The notes: generated by a model from the sequence alone, not told the origin. A DNA stretch of 44,855 nt from Gordonia sp. (in: high G+C Gram-positive bacteria) (GCF_020438995.1 NZ_JAGQTN010000262.1:1-44855); one strand, 5' to 3'. Shown: positions 32,147-40,702, counted from the first letter of the stretch. Program-made: numbers and translations.

Positions 32147-33406
32147 CAGGCGCATGGCCCGCACGATCCAGCCGTCGGGGAGGGACGTCACGTCGGCTGC
32201 GATGTCGATCAGAGTGTTGGCTCCTGCGAGGTAGCGCAGGTGGTGACTCGACGGCGGGCCGATCGGTTCGACTATCCACCCGCCCAACGACTGACCGAGG
32301 ACACCCCGCAGGAACTGCCGTTTGCCGTCCGGGGAGTTGATCGGGTCCAGCAACCGGGCATGGACCTCCTCGCGGTTCGGTGCCAGCCCCATCGCCTTGC
32401 GCAGCGGGGGCCGGATGAACACCTCGAAGCTGACCAGCGAGCTCACCGGATTGCCGGGCAGGGTGATAATCGGGACTGCCCGCCCCGACGGGTCGATGAC
32501 ATGCCCGCAACCCTGCGGCATGCCAGGCTGCATCGCCACCTTCACGAACTCCACGCCACCGGTGGCCGTGAGTGCGTCCTTGACCACCTCGAAGGCGCCG
32601 GCGCTGACCCCGCCGGAGGTGATGATGAGGTCGGCATCCCCGGCGATCTCGGCGATCCGGGCCAGAAAGCCGTCGACGTCGTCGGGGACGAAGTGCACCG
32701 ACTGGGCCGATGCCCCGGCCTCGGTCGCGGCGGCCGCCAGCATCGGGGAGTTGGATTCGTAGATCTGCCCGTGCCGCAGCGATTGCCCGGGCGTAACCAG
32801 TTCCGAACCGGTCGAGAGCACGACGACGCGTTGTCGTCGCCACACATCGACCATGGTCACGCCGATGGCCGCGAGCAGCCCGAGCTGTGGTGCGCGCAAC
32901 CGGGTGCCCGCTCGAATAGCCACTTCACCTGCGACGATGTCCGAACCTGCGGCGCGGATATTCTTGCCGACGGGGATGGGTGCGGTGAACCGGATCTCGG
33001 GCGTGGCGAGCAGGCGCGCGGTGGCGAAGCGACCCTCGCCCGAATCGCTCGCGGTCAGCTCGACCGGCACCACCGCGTCGGCACCGTCGGGCAGTGGGGC
33101 GCCGGTCATGATCCGGTGTACGGAGCCCGGTTCGAGGGTGAGCCGGTCGGTGCGTCCGGCGGGGATGTCGGCGGCCATCGGCAGCACGATCGGGTGGTCG
33201 CCGGTGGCGTCGGCGAGGTCGGCGGCGAGCACCGCATAGCCGTCCATCGCCGAGTTGTCGAACCCCGGCAGCGACACCCGCGTCCGCACATCGACCGCCG
33301 CGACCAGGCCCAGCGCGTCGGCGACCGCGACCTTCACGGCCTCGGGCGGCGCGAACAGAGCGGCCACTGCTTGCTGGTGGTCCTCGACTGATCGCAGTGC
33401 GGGCAT
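32141..33406 (-). CDS. moeA: Molybdopterin molybdenumtransferase MoeA
   Basis: Inserts molybdenum into adenylylated molybdopterin, the last step of molybdenum cofactor synthesis. 421 residues, normal. Motifs: VSLPGFDNSAMDGYAV, GSVHRIMTGAPLPDGADAVV, VVVLSTGSELVTPG, IITSGGVSAGAFEVVK and LPGNPVSSLVSFEVF. The ATG at 33406 is preceded by GAGGAGAA. M. tuberculosis has moeA2 at the same place upstream of psd-pssA. The end of the gene borders a tandem repeat. Confidence 0.94.
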   Translation of the reverse strand: MPALRSVEDHQQAVAALFAPPEAVKVAVADALGLVAAVDVRTRVSLPGFDNSAMDGYAVLAADLADATGDHPIVLPMAADIPAGRTDRLTLEPGSVHRIMTGAPLPDGADAVVPVELTASDSGEGRFATARLLATPEIRFTAPIPVGKNIRAAGSDIVAGEVAIRAGTRLRAPQLGLLAAIGVTMVDVWRRQRVVVLSTGSELVTPGQSLRHGQIYESNSPMLAAAATEAGASAQSVHFVPDDVDGFLARIAEIAGDADLIITSGGVSAGAFEVVKDALTATGGVEFVKVAMQPGMPQGCGHVIDPSGRAVPIITLPGNPVSSLVSFEVFIRPPLRKAMGLAPNREEVHARLLDPINSPDGKRQFLRGVLGQSLGGWIVEPIGPPSSHHLRYLAGANTLIDIAADVTSLPDGWIVRAMRLD

Positions 33407-33429
33407 CGGTTCTCCTCGATGGTTCGTCC

Positions 33430-33494
33430 CAAACCCCACCGATAGCCCCCGGCATCGCAATAATCTCCTCGCCGGGGCGTATAGGTGGGGTTTG
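33430..33494. repeat. Long inverted-repeat element, copy 1
   Basis: Arms CAAACCCCACCGATAG (33430-33445) and GTATAGGTGGGGTTTG (33479-33494) pair at 14 of 16 positions, and the inner CCCCCGGC/GCCGGGG extends the stem. It shares identical blocks AAACCCCACCGATAG, CGGCATCGCAAT and TATAGGTGGGGTTT with copy 2 at 38899. Located in the divergent moeA/HAD promoter region. Confidence 0.9.
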
Positions 33495-33525
33495 TGCCCG
33501 GCGTGCAGGCCACCGGCGGCGGCAT

Positions 33526-33531
33526 TACCGT
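33526..33531 (+). promoter_or_regulatory. -10 box for leaderless HAD gene
   Basis: TACCGT followed by seven bases and the ATG at 33539. No ribosome binding site is visible. Confidence 0.45.
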
Positions 33532-33538
33532 TTCCACT

Positions 33539-34336
33539 ATGAGTTATGGGCTGCTGTTCGACATCGACGGGGTGATGGTCACCTCGTGGCAAGCGCTGCC
33601 CGGGGCCGCCGATGCCGTCGCCGAACTCGCCCGCCGGGAAATCCCCAGGATGTTCCTGACCAACACCACTTCACGCTCGCGCGCGGAGATCGCCGCGGCA
33701 CTGGGCGAGGCCGGATTCGACGTCGGGCCCAAGGAGATCCTGACCGCGGCCAAACTGACGGCCGAATACCTGGCCGCACAGCATCCGGGAAAAAAGGTGT
33801 GGGTACTCAACCAGGGTCCCATCGCCGACGACATGACCCGCGTGGACCTCGTCGACGATCCGCGGCAGGCCGATCTGATCGTGTTGGGCGGTGCCGGCGC
33901 GGTGTTCACGCATGAGGCGTTGTCCGCGGTGTTCGAACGGATGGTCACAGGTACGCCGGTGGTGGCTATGCACAGGTCGATGACCTGGTCGACCAGCAGG
34001 GGACTTTCCATCGACACCGGTGTCTACCTCGAGGGACTGGAGAAGGCGACGGGCCGCAAGATCAAGGCCGTCGGCAAGCCGTCGCCGCGGGGTTTCCGCA
34101 TCGCCTGCGACCTGATGGACCTCGATCCGGCGCAGGTGGTGATGGTCGGCGACGACATGCATAACGATGTCCTCGGCGCGCAGGCCGCCGCCCTCACCGG
34201 GGTGCTGGTGCGGACCTGGAAGTTCCGCGAGGACGCGCTGCGGCAGTTGCAGCGCGACGAGTTCGGGCCGGTCCCCGACCACATCATCGACTCGCTCGCC
34301 GACCTCCCGGCCCTGCTCACCGAGCTATACGGCTGA
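33539..34336 (+). CDS. HAD subfamily IIA phosphatase (LHPP/TIGR01458-like)
   Basis: 265-residue HAD hydrolase. The nucleophile motif LLFDIDGVMV (Asp8, Asp10) is at the N-terminus, FLTNTTSRSRAEI is motif II (Thr) with the IIA-type cap following, VGKPSPRGF contains the motif III Lys, and VMVGDDMHNDVLGAQ is motif IV. The arrangement and sequence resemble LHPP-type phosphohistidine/pyrophosphate phosphatases; the substrate is unknown. The start at 33539 is fixed by the nucleophile motif and the -10 box; an in-frame GTG at 33485 lies inside a repeat element and is unlikely. Confidence 0.9.
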   Translation: MSYGLLFDIDGVMVTSWQALPGAADAVAELARREIPRMFLTNTTSRSRAEIAAALGEAGFDVGPKEILTAAKLTAEYLAAQHPGKKVWVLNQGPIADDMTRVDLVDDPRQADLIVLGGAGAVFTHEALSAVFERMVTGTPVVAMHRSMTWSTSRGLSIDTGVYLEGLEKATGRKIKAVGKPSPRGFRIACDLMDLDPAQVVMVGDDMHNDVLGAQAAALTGVLVRTWKFREDALRQLQRDEFGPVPDHIIDSLADLPALLTELYG

Positions 34337-34337
34337 C

Positions 34338-34796
34338 CTATGCCGCTTCGGCGGCGCGCTTGATTTTCGTCAGCGTGGCGGCCATGCCCTGCTTGAGTTC
34401 GGTCTCGAACGAATCGTTGCCGCCGAACACCTTGTCGACGAGGAACGCGCTGACCTTGCTGGTGCCGTTCGCGGCGTCGCGGCGTTCGGTGACCGTGACC
34501 CCGTTCGCCGACTCGTCGAGGGTGTACGACCACACCGTCCGATTCTCGGCGATCTTGAAGGCCAGTTCCTTGTTGGGGACGAAGCGGACGATCTTGGCGG
34601 TGGTCGGCCACACCAGCGGGCCGCGCCGGTTGATGTTGATGGTGCGGGTGCCCACGCCGATCGGTTGACCGCGCACGATCATCTTCTTGCACTGGGGACT
34701 CCACTCACCCATCCGCTTGAGGTCGGAGATCACGGCCCACACCTTGTCGGCGGACGTGTTGATCTCGATGCTCTCTTCGAGCAGGGGAGTGGCCAT
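34338..34796 (-). CDS. SRPBCC (START-like) domain protein
   Basis: 152 residues, single polyketide-cyclase/START-like fold with a hydrophobic pocket. Family pattern: LEESIEINTSADKVWAVISD at the N-terminus, MGEWSPQCKKM, NRTVWSYTLDE and a long C-terminal helix (FETELKQGMAATLTKIKRAA). The ATG at 34796 is preferred, with AAGGGA upstream. Such proteins bind lipids or polyketide intermediates; the ligand is not evident. It converges tightly with the HAD gene (one base between stops) and has an AT-rich palindrome 64 bases upstream. Confidence 0.88.
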   Translation of the reverse strand: MATPLLEESIEINTSADKVWAVISDLKRMGEWSPQCKKMIVRGQPIGVGTRTININRRGPLVWPTTAKIVRFVPNKELAFKIAENRTVWSYTLDESANGVTVTERRDAANGTSKVSAFLVDKVFGGNDSFETELKQGMAATLTKIKRAAEAA

Positions 34797-34859
34797 GGGA
34801 TATCCCTTCGGTTGTGCGCGCACGGGTGCCTGCGGCGGATGGTGCATCACTGTAGAACT

Positions 34860-34882
34860 CTTATTGTCTGAAAGTCAATAAG
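34860..34882. promoter_or_regulatory. AT-rich palindrome upstream of SRPBCC gene
   Basis: Arms CTTATTG (34860-34866) and CAATAAG (34876-34882); with the adjacent TCT/AGT the match is 9 of 10 per arm around a GAA centre. Size and position suit a repressor operator covering the SRPBCC promoter; the regulator is unknown. Confidence 0.5.
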
Positions 34883-34966
34883 CGGACGGTGGCGCGCACC
34901 CGCACACCATCGCCCCCGTCGTCGACAAGCGGTGCCGGGGGCGATGGTGGGTGTCGAAACAGCTGG

Positions 34967-36070
34967 TCAGCCGACGGTGACCATTTCCCAGTCGCCGATG
35001 CCCCGTGCCAGGGAGGCCAGGTGGTCGTCGGGATGACCGAGGGTGTGGCCGATGGCGGTCAGCCGGCTGACGTAGTGGCCGACCGGGTATTCGGCCGTCA
35101 TACCGATACCGCCGTGCATCTGGATCGACTCCTGGCCGATGATGCGCGCGGACTTGCCGACCTGCAGCTTGACCCGCGAGGCGATGGTGGCATCGGCCTT
35201 GCCCTCGGACAGGGCGGTCACCGCGTACAGGTTCACGCTGCGCGCCAGTTCCAGCCACATGTACAGGTCGGCGGCGCGCTGGGTCAGCGTCTGGAACGTC
35301 GAGAGGGTGACACCGAACTGCTTGCGGGTCTTGAGGTATTCGGTGGTCAGCTCCAGGCAGCGTTCGAGGGCGCCGATGGCCTCGGCGCACTGCGCGATCT
35401 GGGTGGTGACCTCGACGTCGGCGATGATCGACGACGCGTCCCCGGACCCGAGCCGGACGGCCGGTGCGCCGTCGAAGACGATCTGCGCGCCGCGTCGACG
35501 ATCGTGTGTGCGGTAGGCGGTGCGGGTCACCCCGGCCGCCGAGGCATCCACCAGATACAGTCCGATCTCGTCGCCCTCGCGTGCCGAAACGACCAGCTGG
35601 TCCGCACAATCACCATGCGGCACAAGGGTTTTGGTTCCGATGAGCGTACCGTCGGCAAAGCTTGTGGCCACTGCCGACACCGGCCAGCGATCACCGGCCT
35701 CGTGATGCGCGAACGCACCCAGGGTCTCGCCCGAGGCGAGCGCGCCCAGCAGTTCGTGGCCCGGGGAGGCCGCCGAGATCAGCGCGCCCGGCACCACCAC
35801 CGAATCCAGGTACGGCTCAGGAGCGAGCGCGCGGCCCAGCTCGGTCAGCACGGTGGCCACCTCGACGGGTCCGGCGCCGGCGCCGCCGTCCTCCTCGGAG
35901 AACGACAACCCGAGGATGCCGATCTCGGCGAGCGAGTTCCACACATCCCGGTTCCAGCCGAGTTCGCTGTCGGTGACCTTGCGGACGGTCTCGACGTCGT
36001 AGGTCTTGGTGAGCACGTCGCGCGTGGTGTCGCGCAGCATCACCTGTTCTTCGGAAAGCTCAAAATCCAT
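34967..36070 (-). CDS. Acyl-CoA dehydrogenase (FadE), small partner
   Basis: FAD-dependent acyl-CoA dehydrogenase, 367 residues, starting MDFELSEEQVMLRDTTRDVL. C-terminal part: QFGVTLSTFQTLTQRAADLYM and ESIQMHGGIGMTAEYPVGHYV. The middle is divergent and Gly/Ala-rich. Actinobacterial catabolic FadE proteins often work as alpha2beta2 pairs with one FAD site per heterodimer; it follows the larger FadE by 46 bases, so I infer a pair, similar in layout to M. tuberculosis fadE17-fadE18. The substrate cannot be read; sterol or branched-chain breakdown are options. Confidence 0.9.
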   Translation of the reverse strand: MDFELSEEQVMLRDTTRDVLTKTYDVETVRKVTDSELGWNRDVWNSLAEIGILGLSFSEEDGGAGAGPVEVATVLTELGRALAPEPYLDSVVVPGALISAASPGHELLGALASGETLGAFAHHEAGDRWPVSAVATSFADGTLIGTKTLVPHGDCADQLVVSAREGDEIGLYLVDASAAGVTRTAYRTHDRRRGAQIVFDGAPAVRLGSGDASSIIADVEVTTQIAQCAEAIGALERCLELTTEYLKTRKQFGVTLSTFQTLTQRAADLYMWLELARSVNLYAVTALSEGKADATIASRVKLQVGKSARIIGQESIQMHGGIGMTAEYPVGHYVSRLTAIGHTLGHPDDHLASLARGIGDWEMVTVG

Positions 36071-36116
36071 GATTCACCTATAGTTTCGAAAGTCTGGGAA
36101 GTCGGTCGGCGGTGCC

Positions 36117-37301
36117 CTACAGGCCCAGCACGGCCTTCTCGATGATCTGGCGCTGCACCTCGTTGGAACCGCCGTAGATGCTCACCTTGCGGTAGTTGAG
36201 GTACTGCGGAACGCTGAGCTGTGCCCAGTCGGCGGCGTCGATGTCGGCGGGGCCGTCGCCGTCGATCCCGAGCGCGGGCAGCGAGTCGGGGCCGGCGATG
36301 TCGGCGAGCAGTTCGGTGGCCTCCTGCTGCAGCTGCGAGCCGCGCAGCTTGAGCAGCGACGACGCCGGGTTCGGCTTGCCGTCGGCCGACGACGCGACCA
36401 CGCGCAGCTGGGTCACCTCCAGGGCGAGCAGGTCGTTCTCCAGCCCGGCGATGCGGGCGGAGAACTGCGGATCGTCGAGCAGGGTGCCGGTGGCGGTCTT
36501 GACCTCGCCGGCCAGTTTCTTGGCCTTGGCCAGCTTGACCTTGGTCTCGGCGACGCGGGCGATGCCGACGCGCTCGTTGCCGAGCAGGAACTTGGCCTGC
36601 GTCCAGCCGGAGTTCTCCTCGCCGACCATCAGCTCGGCGGGTACACGCACATCCTCGAAGAACACCTCGTTGACCTCGACGCCGCCGTCGATCAGCTGGA
36701 TCGGGCGCATCTGGATGCCGGGGGTGTTCAGGTCGACCAGGAACATGCTGATGCCGGCCTGCTTCTTGACGTCCGGATTGGTGCGGGCGAGCACGAAGAT
36801 CCAGTCGGCGAACTGGCCGAGTGTGGTCCACGTCTTCTGGCCGTTGATGACGTAGTGATCGCCGTCGCGCACGGCTTTGGTCTTGAGCGAGGCCAGGTCG
36901 GAGCCGGCTTCGGGCTCGGAGAAGCCCTGGCACCACCAGATGTCGACGTTGGCGGTCTTGGCGAGGAAGCGTTCCTTGAGTTCCTGCGACCCGAAGTGCG
37001 CGATGACCGGGCCGATCATCGAGTGGTTGAACGCGAGCGTCTCGGGAATGTGCGCGAGCGCCATCTCCTCCTTGAGGATGTGGTGCTGGATGGGGGTCCA
37101 GTCCTTGCCGCCCCATTCGAGGGGCCAGTGCGGGACGGCCAGGCCGTGCTCGTTGAGCACGCGGCACGCGGTGACGATGTCTTCGGGGTAATTCATCTTG
37201 CCCGCGGCGTGGCGGTCGCGGAGATCCTGGGGAACTTTGGCGAGGATCGTCTGGATCTCCGCGCGAAACGCTTGCTCTTCCGGGCTGAACTCGAGTTGCA
37301 T
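36117..37301 (-). CDS. Acyl-CoA dehydrogenase (FadE), large partner
   Basis: 394 residues beginning MQLEFSPEEQAFRAEIQTIL. FAD/substrate motifs: WWCQGFSEPEAGSDLASLKT, GQKTWTTLGQFADW, and C-terminal IYGGSNEVQRQIIEKAVLGL. Strong ACAD fold. ATG 37301 follows a weak ribosome binding site (ATAGG) with the -10 box TATACA about 27 bases upstream. Transcribed before the smaller FadE; probably they form one enzyme. Divergent from the amidase gene. Confidence 0.93.
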   Translation of the reverse strand: MQLEFSPEEQAFRAEIQTILAKVPQDLRDRHAAGKMNYPEDIVTACRVLNEHGLAVPHWPLEWGGKDWTPIQHHILKEEMALAHIPETLAFNHSMIGPVIAHFGSQELKERFLAKTANVDIWWCQGFSEPEAGSDLASLKTKAVRDGDHYVINGQKTWTTLGQFADWIFVLARTNPDVKKQAGISMFLVDLNTPGIQMRPIQLIDGGVEVNEVFFEDVRVPAELMVGEENSGWTQAKFLLGNERVGIARVAETKVKLAKAKKLAGEVKTATGTLLDDPQFSARIAGLENDLLALEVTQLRVVASSADGKPNPASSLLKLRGSQLQQEATELLADIAGPDSLPALGIDGDGPADIDAADWAQLSVPQYLNYRKVSIYGGSNEVQRQIIEKAVLGL

Positions 37302-37327
37302 GCCTATTTTCTTACCACCGAGTCGGG

Positions 37328-37333
37328 TGTATA
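37328..37333 (-). promoter_or_regulatory. -10 box of the acyl-CoA dehydrogenase operon
   Basis: On the minus strand TATACA, about 27 bases before the ATG at 37301. The same intergenic region holds CCTAA-N7-TTAGG (37369-37385), a possible operator. Confidence 0.45.
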
Positions 37334-37470
37334 GGACCGCGACCGCCGGAGTTTATTCGTGCGTAAAACCTAAGGATGTGTTAGGCAACAGCCCGCCCCG
37401 GCCGGTGTGGACCGTTCGGTGTAGGACGTATCGGTGGGGTCCGGTGCCGGACCGCCGGGTACCGGTTCAC

Positions 37471-37476
37471 TACTCT
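37471..37476 (+). promoter_or_regulatory. -10 box for leaderless amidase gene
   Basis: TACTCT, six bases, then ATG at 37483; no ribosome binding site. Upstream, GGTCCGG-TG-CCGGACC (37438-37453) is a perfect palindrome that could be an operator, and CGTATCGGTGGGGT (37427-37440) matches a half of the long inverted-repeat element at 13 of 14 positions. Confidence 0.5.
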
Positions 37477-37482
37477 GCACCT

Positions 37483-38892
37483 ATGAAGAAGGTGCATGCA
37501 TTCGGCGACGACTGTCTCGGCGAGCTCGACGCGGTGGGAATCGCCGCCGAGATCGCCGCGGGCACGTTCTCGGCGCTCGAAGCGACCGAGGCCGCGTTGG
37601 CCCGCATCGACGCGGTCAATCCGCATTTGAATGCCGTCGCCATCGACGATCGGGAGCGCGCCCGCAAGCGTGCCGCCGACGATGTGTTGCCGCCCGGCCT
37701 GTTGCGGGGGGTGCCCTCGATCATCAAGAACAACACCGACTTCGCCGGTATCGCCACCCTGCACGGTTCGGCGGCGGTGGCCGATCGGCCCGCGGCGAAG
37801 AACGAGGAGTTCACCAACCAGTTCGTCGGCACCGGTCTGAATGTGCTCGGCGCGTCGATGATGCCGGCGTTCGGGCTCACCGCGACAACCGAATTCGTCG
37901 ACCGCCCGCCCACGCTCAACCCCTGGGACACCGAGTATTCGTGCGGTGCGTCCTCGGGTGGTTCGGCGGCGCTGGTGGCGGCGGGGGCGTTGCCGATCGC
38001 CCACGCCAACGACGGCGGCGGTTCGATCCGCATCCCGGCCGCGGCCTGCGGTCTGGTCGGCCTCAAACCCAGCCGGGGCCGTGTCGCCCAGGCGCACGAA
38101 TCACGTTCGGCCCCCATCGATCTCATCTCCAACGGCGTGGTCACCCGGACGGTCCGCGACAGCGCGCATTTCTACGCCGACATCGAACGGCGTTTCGCGG
38201 GCCTGGGGATGCCGCCCATCGGTCTGGTCGAGGGCCCGTCCGACAAGCGGCTGCGGGTGGCGGTGCTCGTCGAACCTCTGACCGGGCAACTGCTCGACGA
38301 CGACACCCAGGCGGCACTCACCGCGGTGGGCGAGAAGCTCACCTCGCTGGGCCACCACGCCGAGCTGATCCCGATGCCGATCGACCGTTCCTACGTCGAC
38401 GACTTCATCCAGTACTGGGGTCTGATGGCGTTCTCGCTGGAACGGTTCGGTGGCCGAATCATCGGAAAGGGCTTCGACCGCAAGAAGATCGACCCGTTCA
38501 CCCACGGCCTGGCCAAGATGTTCGTCAAACAGATCTGGCGCACACCGTCGTCGATCCGCGGTCTGAAGAAGGTCGACGCCGTGCTGGCTTCCACCTACGA
38601 CAGGTTCGACGTGGTGCTCTCGCCGACACTGGCCCACACGGTCCCGAAGATCGGCTACCTCGATCCGGCCGGCGATTTCCAGGAGGTCTTCGACCGTCTG
38701 ATGCGCTACGTCGCGTTCACCCCGATCAACAACACCACCGGCACCCCCGCGATCAGCCTTCCCCTGGCCACCGACAGCAACGGTCTGCCGATCGGCATCC
38801 ACTTCATGGCCGACATGGGTAACGAACGCATGCTCCTGGAACTGGCCTACGAACTGGAAGCCGCGCTCCCGTTCGCCCGCATCAACGCTTGA
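37483..38892 (+). CDS. Amidase signature family hydrolase
   Basis: 469-residue cytoplasmic amidase related to GatA. The catalytic triad is visible: Lys82 in PSIIKNNTDF, a cis-Ser in SCGASSGGSAALVAAG (about 157-158) and the nucleophile Ser181 in NDGGGSIRIPAAACG. C-terminal TPINNTTGTPAISLPL is conserved in the family. No GatB or GatC is nearby, so it is a stand-alone amide hydrolase with unknown substrate. The ATG at 37483 is supported by a leaderless-type promoter; the frame is open upstream but not coding-like. Confidence 0.92.
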   Translation: MKKVHAFGDDCLGELDAVGIAAEIAAGTFSALEATEAALARIDAVNPHLNAVAIDDRERARKRAADDVLPPGLLRGVPSIIKNNTDFAGIATLHGSAAVADRPAAKNEEFTNQFVGTGLNVLGASMMPAFGLTATTEFVDRPPTLNPWDTEYSCGASSGGSAALVAAGALPIAHANDGGGSIRIPAAACGLVGLKPSRGRVAQAHESRSAPIDLISNGVVTRTVRDSAHFYADIERRFAGLGMPPIGLVEGPSDKRLRVAVLVEPLTGQLLDDDTQAALTAVGEKLTSLGHHAELIPMPIDRSYVDDFIQYWGLMAFSLERFGGRIIGKGFDRKKIDPFTHGLAKMFVKQIWRTPSSIRGLKKVDAVLASTYDRFDVVLSPTLAHTVPKIGYLDPAGDFQEVFDRLMRYVAFTPINNTTGTPAISLPLATDSNGLPIGIHFMADMGNERMLLELAYELEAALPFARINA

Positions 38893-38898
38893 TCGGCC

Positions 38899-38971
38899 GT
38901 CCGAAACCCCACCGATAGTCCTCGGCATCGCAATTATTGTCATGCCGGGCGCTATAGGTGGGGTTTCGGAC
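38899..38971. repeat. Long inverted-repeat element, copy 2
   Basis: Arms GTCCGAAACCCCACCGATAG (38899-38918) and CTATAGGTGGGGTTTCGGAC (38952-38971) match at 19 of 20 positions; CGGCAT/ATGCCG inside lengthens the stem to about 30 pairs. Lies seven bases after the amidase stop. Relative of the element at 33430. Confidence 0.92.
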
Positions 38972-38983
38972 GACGACCGCCAG

Positions 38984-39025
38984 ATATGAATCCACCCCGA
39001 CCGGTTGGCCGGGGTGGATTCATAT
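38984..39025. terminator. Bidirectional terminator between amidase and mctC/actP
   Basis: ATATGAATCCACCCCG (38984-38999) and CGGGGTGGATTCATAT (39010-39025) form a perfect 16-bp stem with a 10-base loop between the two convergent stops. Confidence 0.8.
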
Positions 39026-39046
39026 GGTTGGGCCTTGCTGTGAAAT

Positions 39047-40702
39047 CTAGTGCTGCACAGCCTGTTCGGCGCCGACACCGGTGAGGGAGCGAACCTCCAT
39101 CTCGGCGTTGCGGGCCGGGTCGCCCTTGTCCTGCGGGCTCGTCAGGGTACCGACGACACCGAGCAGGAAAGCGAGCGGGATCGAGACGATGCCCGGGTTC
39201 TCCAGCGGGAACCAGTGGAAGTCGACGCTCGTGACCATCGAGGTCGCCTTACCGGAAACCGCGGGGGAGAAGATGATCAGGAAGATGCACGAGCCGAGAC
39301 CGCCGTAGATCGACCACAGCGCGCCGCGGGTATTGAACCGCTTCCAGTACAGCGAATACACGATGGTCGGCAGGTTGGCCGACGCCGCGACCGCGAACGC
39401 CAGGGCGACGAGGAAGGCGATGTTCTGGCCGTTGGCCAGAATGCCGAGCACGATGCCCAGGACACCGAGCACGACAATGGTGTAGCGGGACACGCGCACC
39501 TGATCGTCCTCGCTGACCTTGTTGCGCTTGATCACGCTGGCGTAGATGTCGTGGGCGAACGACGCCGACGCAGTGATCGCCAGACCGGCGACAACGGCGA
39601 GGATGGTGGCGAACGCGACCGCCGAGATGATGCCGAGCAGCACGACACCGCCGAGTTCGAACGCCAGCAGCGGGGCCGCCGAGTTCTCCTTGCCGGCAGC
39701 CGACAGGATCTTCTCCGGTCCCACCAGTGCGGCCGCACCGTAACCCAACACCAGGGTGAACAGGTAGAAGGCGCCGATGAGACCGATGGCCCACACCACG
39801 GACCTGCGGGCTTCCTTGGCGGTGGGCACGGTGTAGAAGCGCATCAGCACGTGCGGCAGACCGGCGGTGCCCAGCACCAGCGCGATCGCCAGTGACAGGA
39901 AGTTGATCTGGGAGGTCAGCGTGCCGCCGTACTTGGCGCCGGGGGCGAGGACGTCGCGCGAGGCCGTGGCCTCGTTGCCGGAGATGGCCGACTGGGCGTC
40001 GGTGAGAATGGACGAGAAGTTCGCGCCGAACTTCCACAGCACCATGATCGTCATCAGACCGGCGCCGGCGATGAGCAGGACTGCCTTGATGATCTGCACC
40101 CAGGTGGTGCCCTTCATACCGCCGACGAGCACGTACACGATCATCAGCGCACCGACGACCGCGATCACCACGGCCTGTCCGCCCTTGCCTTCGATGTCGA
40201 GCAGCAGCGCGACCAGGCCGCCGGCACCGGCCATCTGGGCCAGCATGTAGAACAGGGTGACCGTGAGGGTGGAGATGGCCGCGGCCAGCCGCACCGGACG
40301 CTGCTTGAGCCGGAAGCTCAGCACGTCGGCCATCGTGAATTTGCCTGTGTTGCGCAGCAATTCGGCCACCAGCAGCAGGGCGACGAGCCAGGCGACGAGG
40401 AAGCCGATGGAGTAGAGGAAGCCGTCGTAGCCGTAGACGGCGATGGCGCCGGCGATACCGAGGAAGCTGGCCGCCGACAGGTAGTCGCCGGCGATGGCGA
40501 TACCGTTCTGCGGGCCGGAGAAGCCACGGCCGCCGGTGAAGAAGTCGGCGGCGGAGTTGTTGTTCTTGGACGCCCGGATCACCACGAACATGGTGACGGC
40601 GACGAAGCCTGCGAAGATCGCGATGTTGACTGCGGGTTCGCCGACGGCCTCCGCCAGGTACCTGGTGTTGAGGTTGACGGTGTTGAGGTTAACGGTGTTC
40701 AT
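39047..40702 (-). CDS. Sodium:solute symporter, MctC/ActP monocarboxylate type
   Basis: SSS-family membrane transporter with about 13 helices, 551 residues, the same size as C. glutamicum MctC, a pyruvate/acetate/propionate carrier. Conserved parts: FTGGRGFSGPQNGIAIAGDY, YLSAASFLGIAGAIAVYGYD, GGMKGTTWVQIIKAVLL and GLPHVLMRFYTVPTAKEARR. The DUF485 gene just upstream overlaps by four bases (ATGA), as in the mctB-mctC type pair. The N-terminus carries a duplicated NTVNL (15-bp repeat). Substrate inferred from family. Confidence 0.92.
   Translation of the reverse strand: MNTVNLNTVNLNTRYLAEAVGEPAVNIAIFAGFVAVTMFVVIRASKNNNSAADFFTGGRGFSGPQNGIAIAGDYLSAASFLGIAGAIAVYGYDGFLYSIGFLVAWLVALLLVAELLRNTGKFTMADVLSFRLKQRPVRLAAAISTLTVTLFYMLAQMAGAGGLVALLLDIEGKGGQAVVIAVVGALMIVYVLVGGMKGTTWVQIIKAVLLIAGAGLMTIMVLWKFGANFSSILTDAQSAISGNEATASRDVLAPGAKYGGTLTSQINFLSLAIALVLGTAGLPHVLMRFYTVPTAKEARRSVVWAIGLIGAFYLFTLVLGYGAAALVGPEKILSAAGKENSAAPLLAFELGGVVLLGIISAVAFATILAVVAGLAITASASFAHDIYASVIKRNKVSEDDQVRVSRYTIVVLGVLGIVLGILANGQNIAFLVALAFAVAASANLPTIVYSLYWKRFNTRGALWSIYGGLGSCIFLIIFSPAVSGKATSMVTSVDFHWFPLENPGIVSIPLAFLLGVVGTLTSPQDKGDPARNAEMEVRSLTGVGAEQAVQH
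40665..40699. repeat. 15-bp tandem repeat at the 5' end of the symporter gene
   Basis: Two copies of GTGTTGAGGTT(G/A)ACG (40665-40679, 40680-40694) plus a partial third, encoding NTVNLNTVNLNT right after the initiator Met. Confidence 0.9.

Noticed and set aside
33485-33538. Earlier GTG start for the HAD phosphatase
   Set aside because: It lies within the right arm of an inverted-repeat element and upstream of the -10 box; the nucleophile motif fits the start at 33539.
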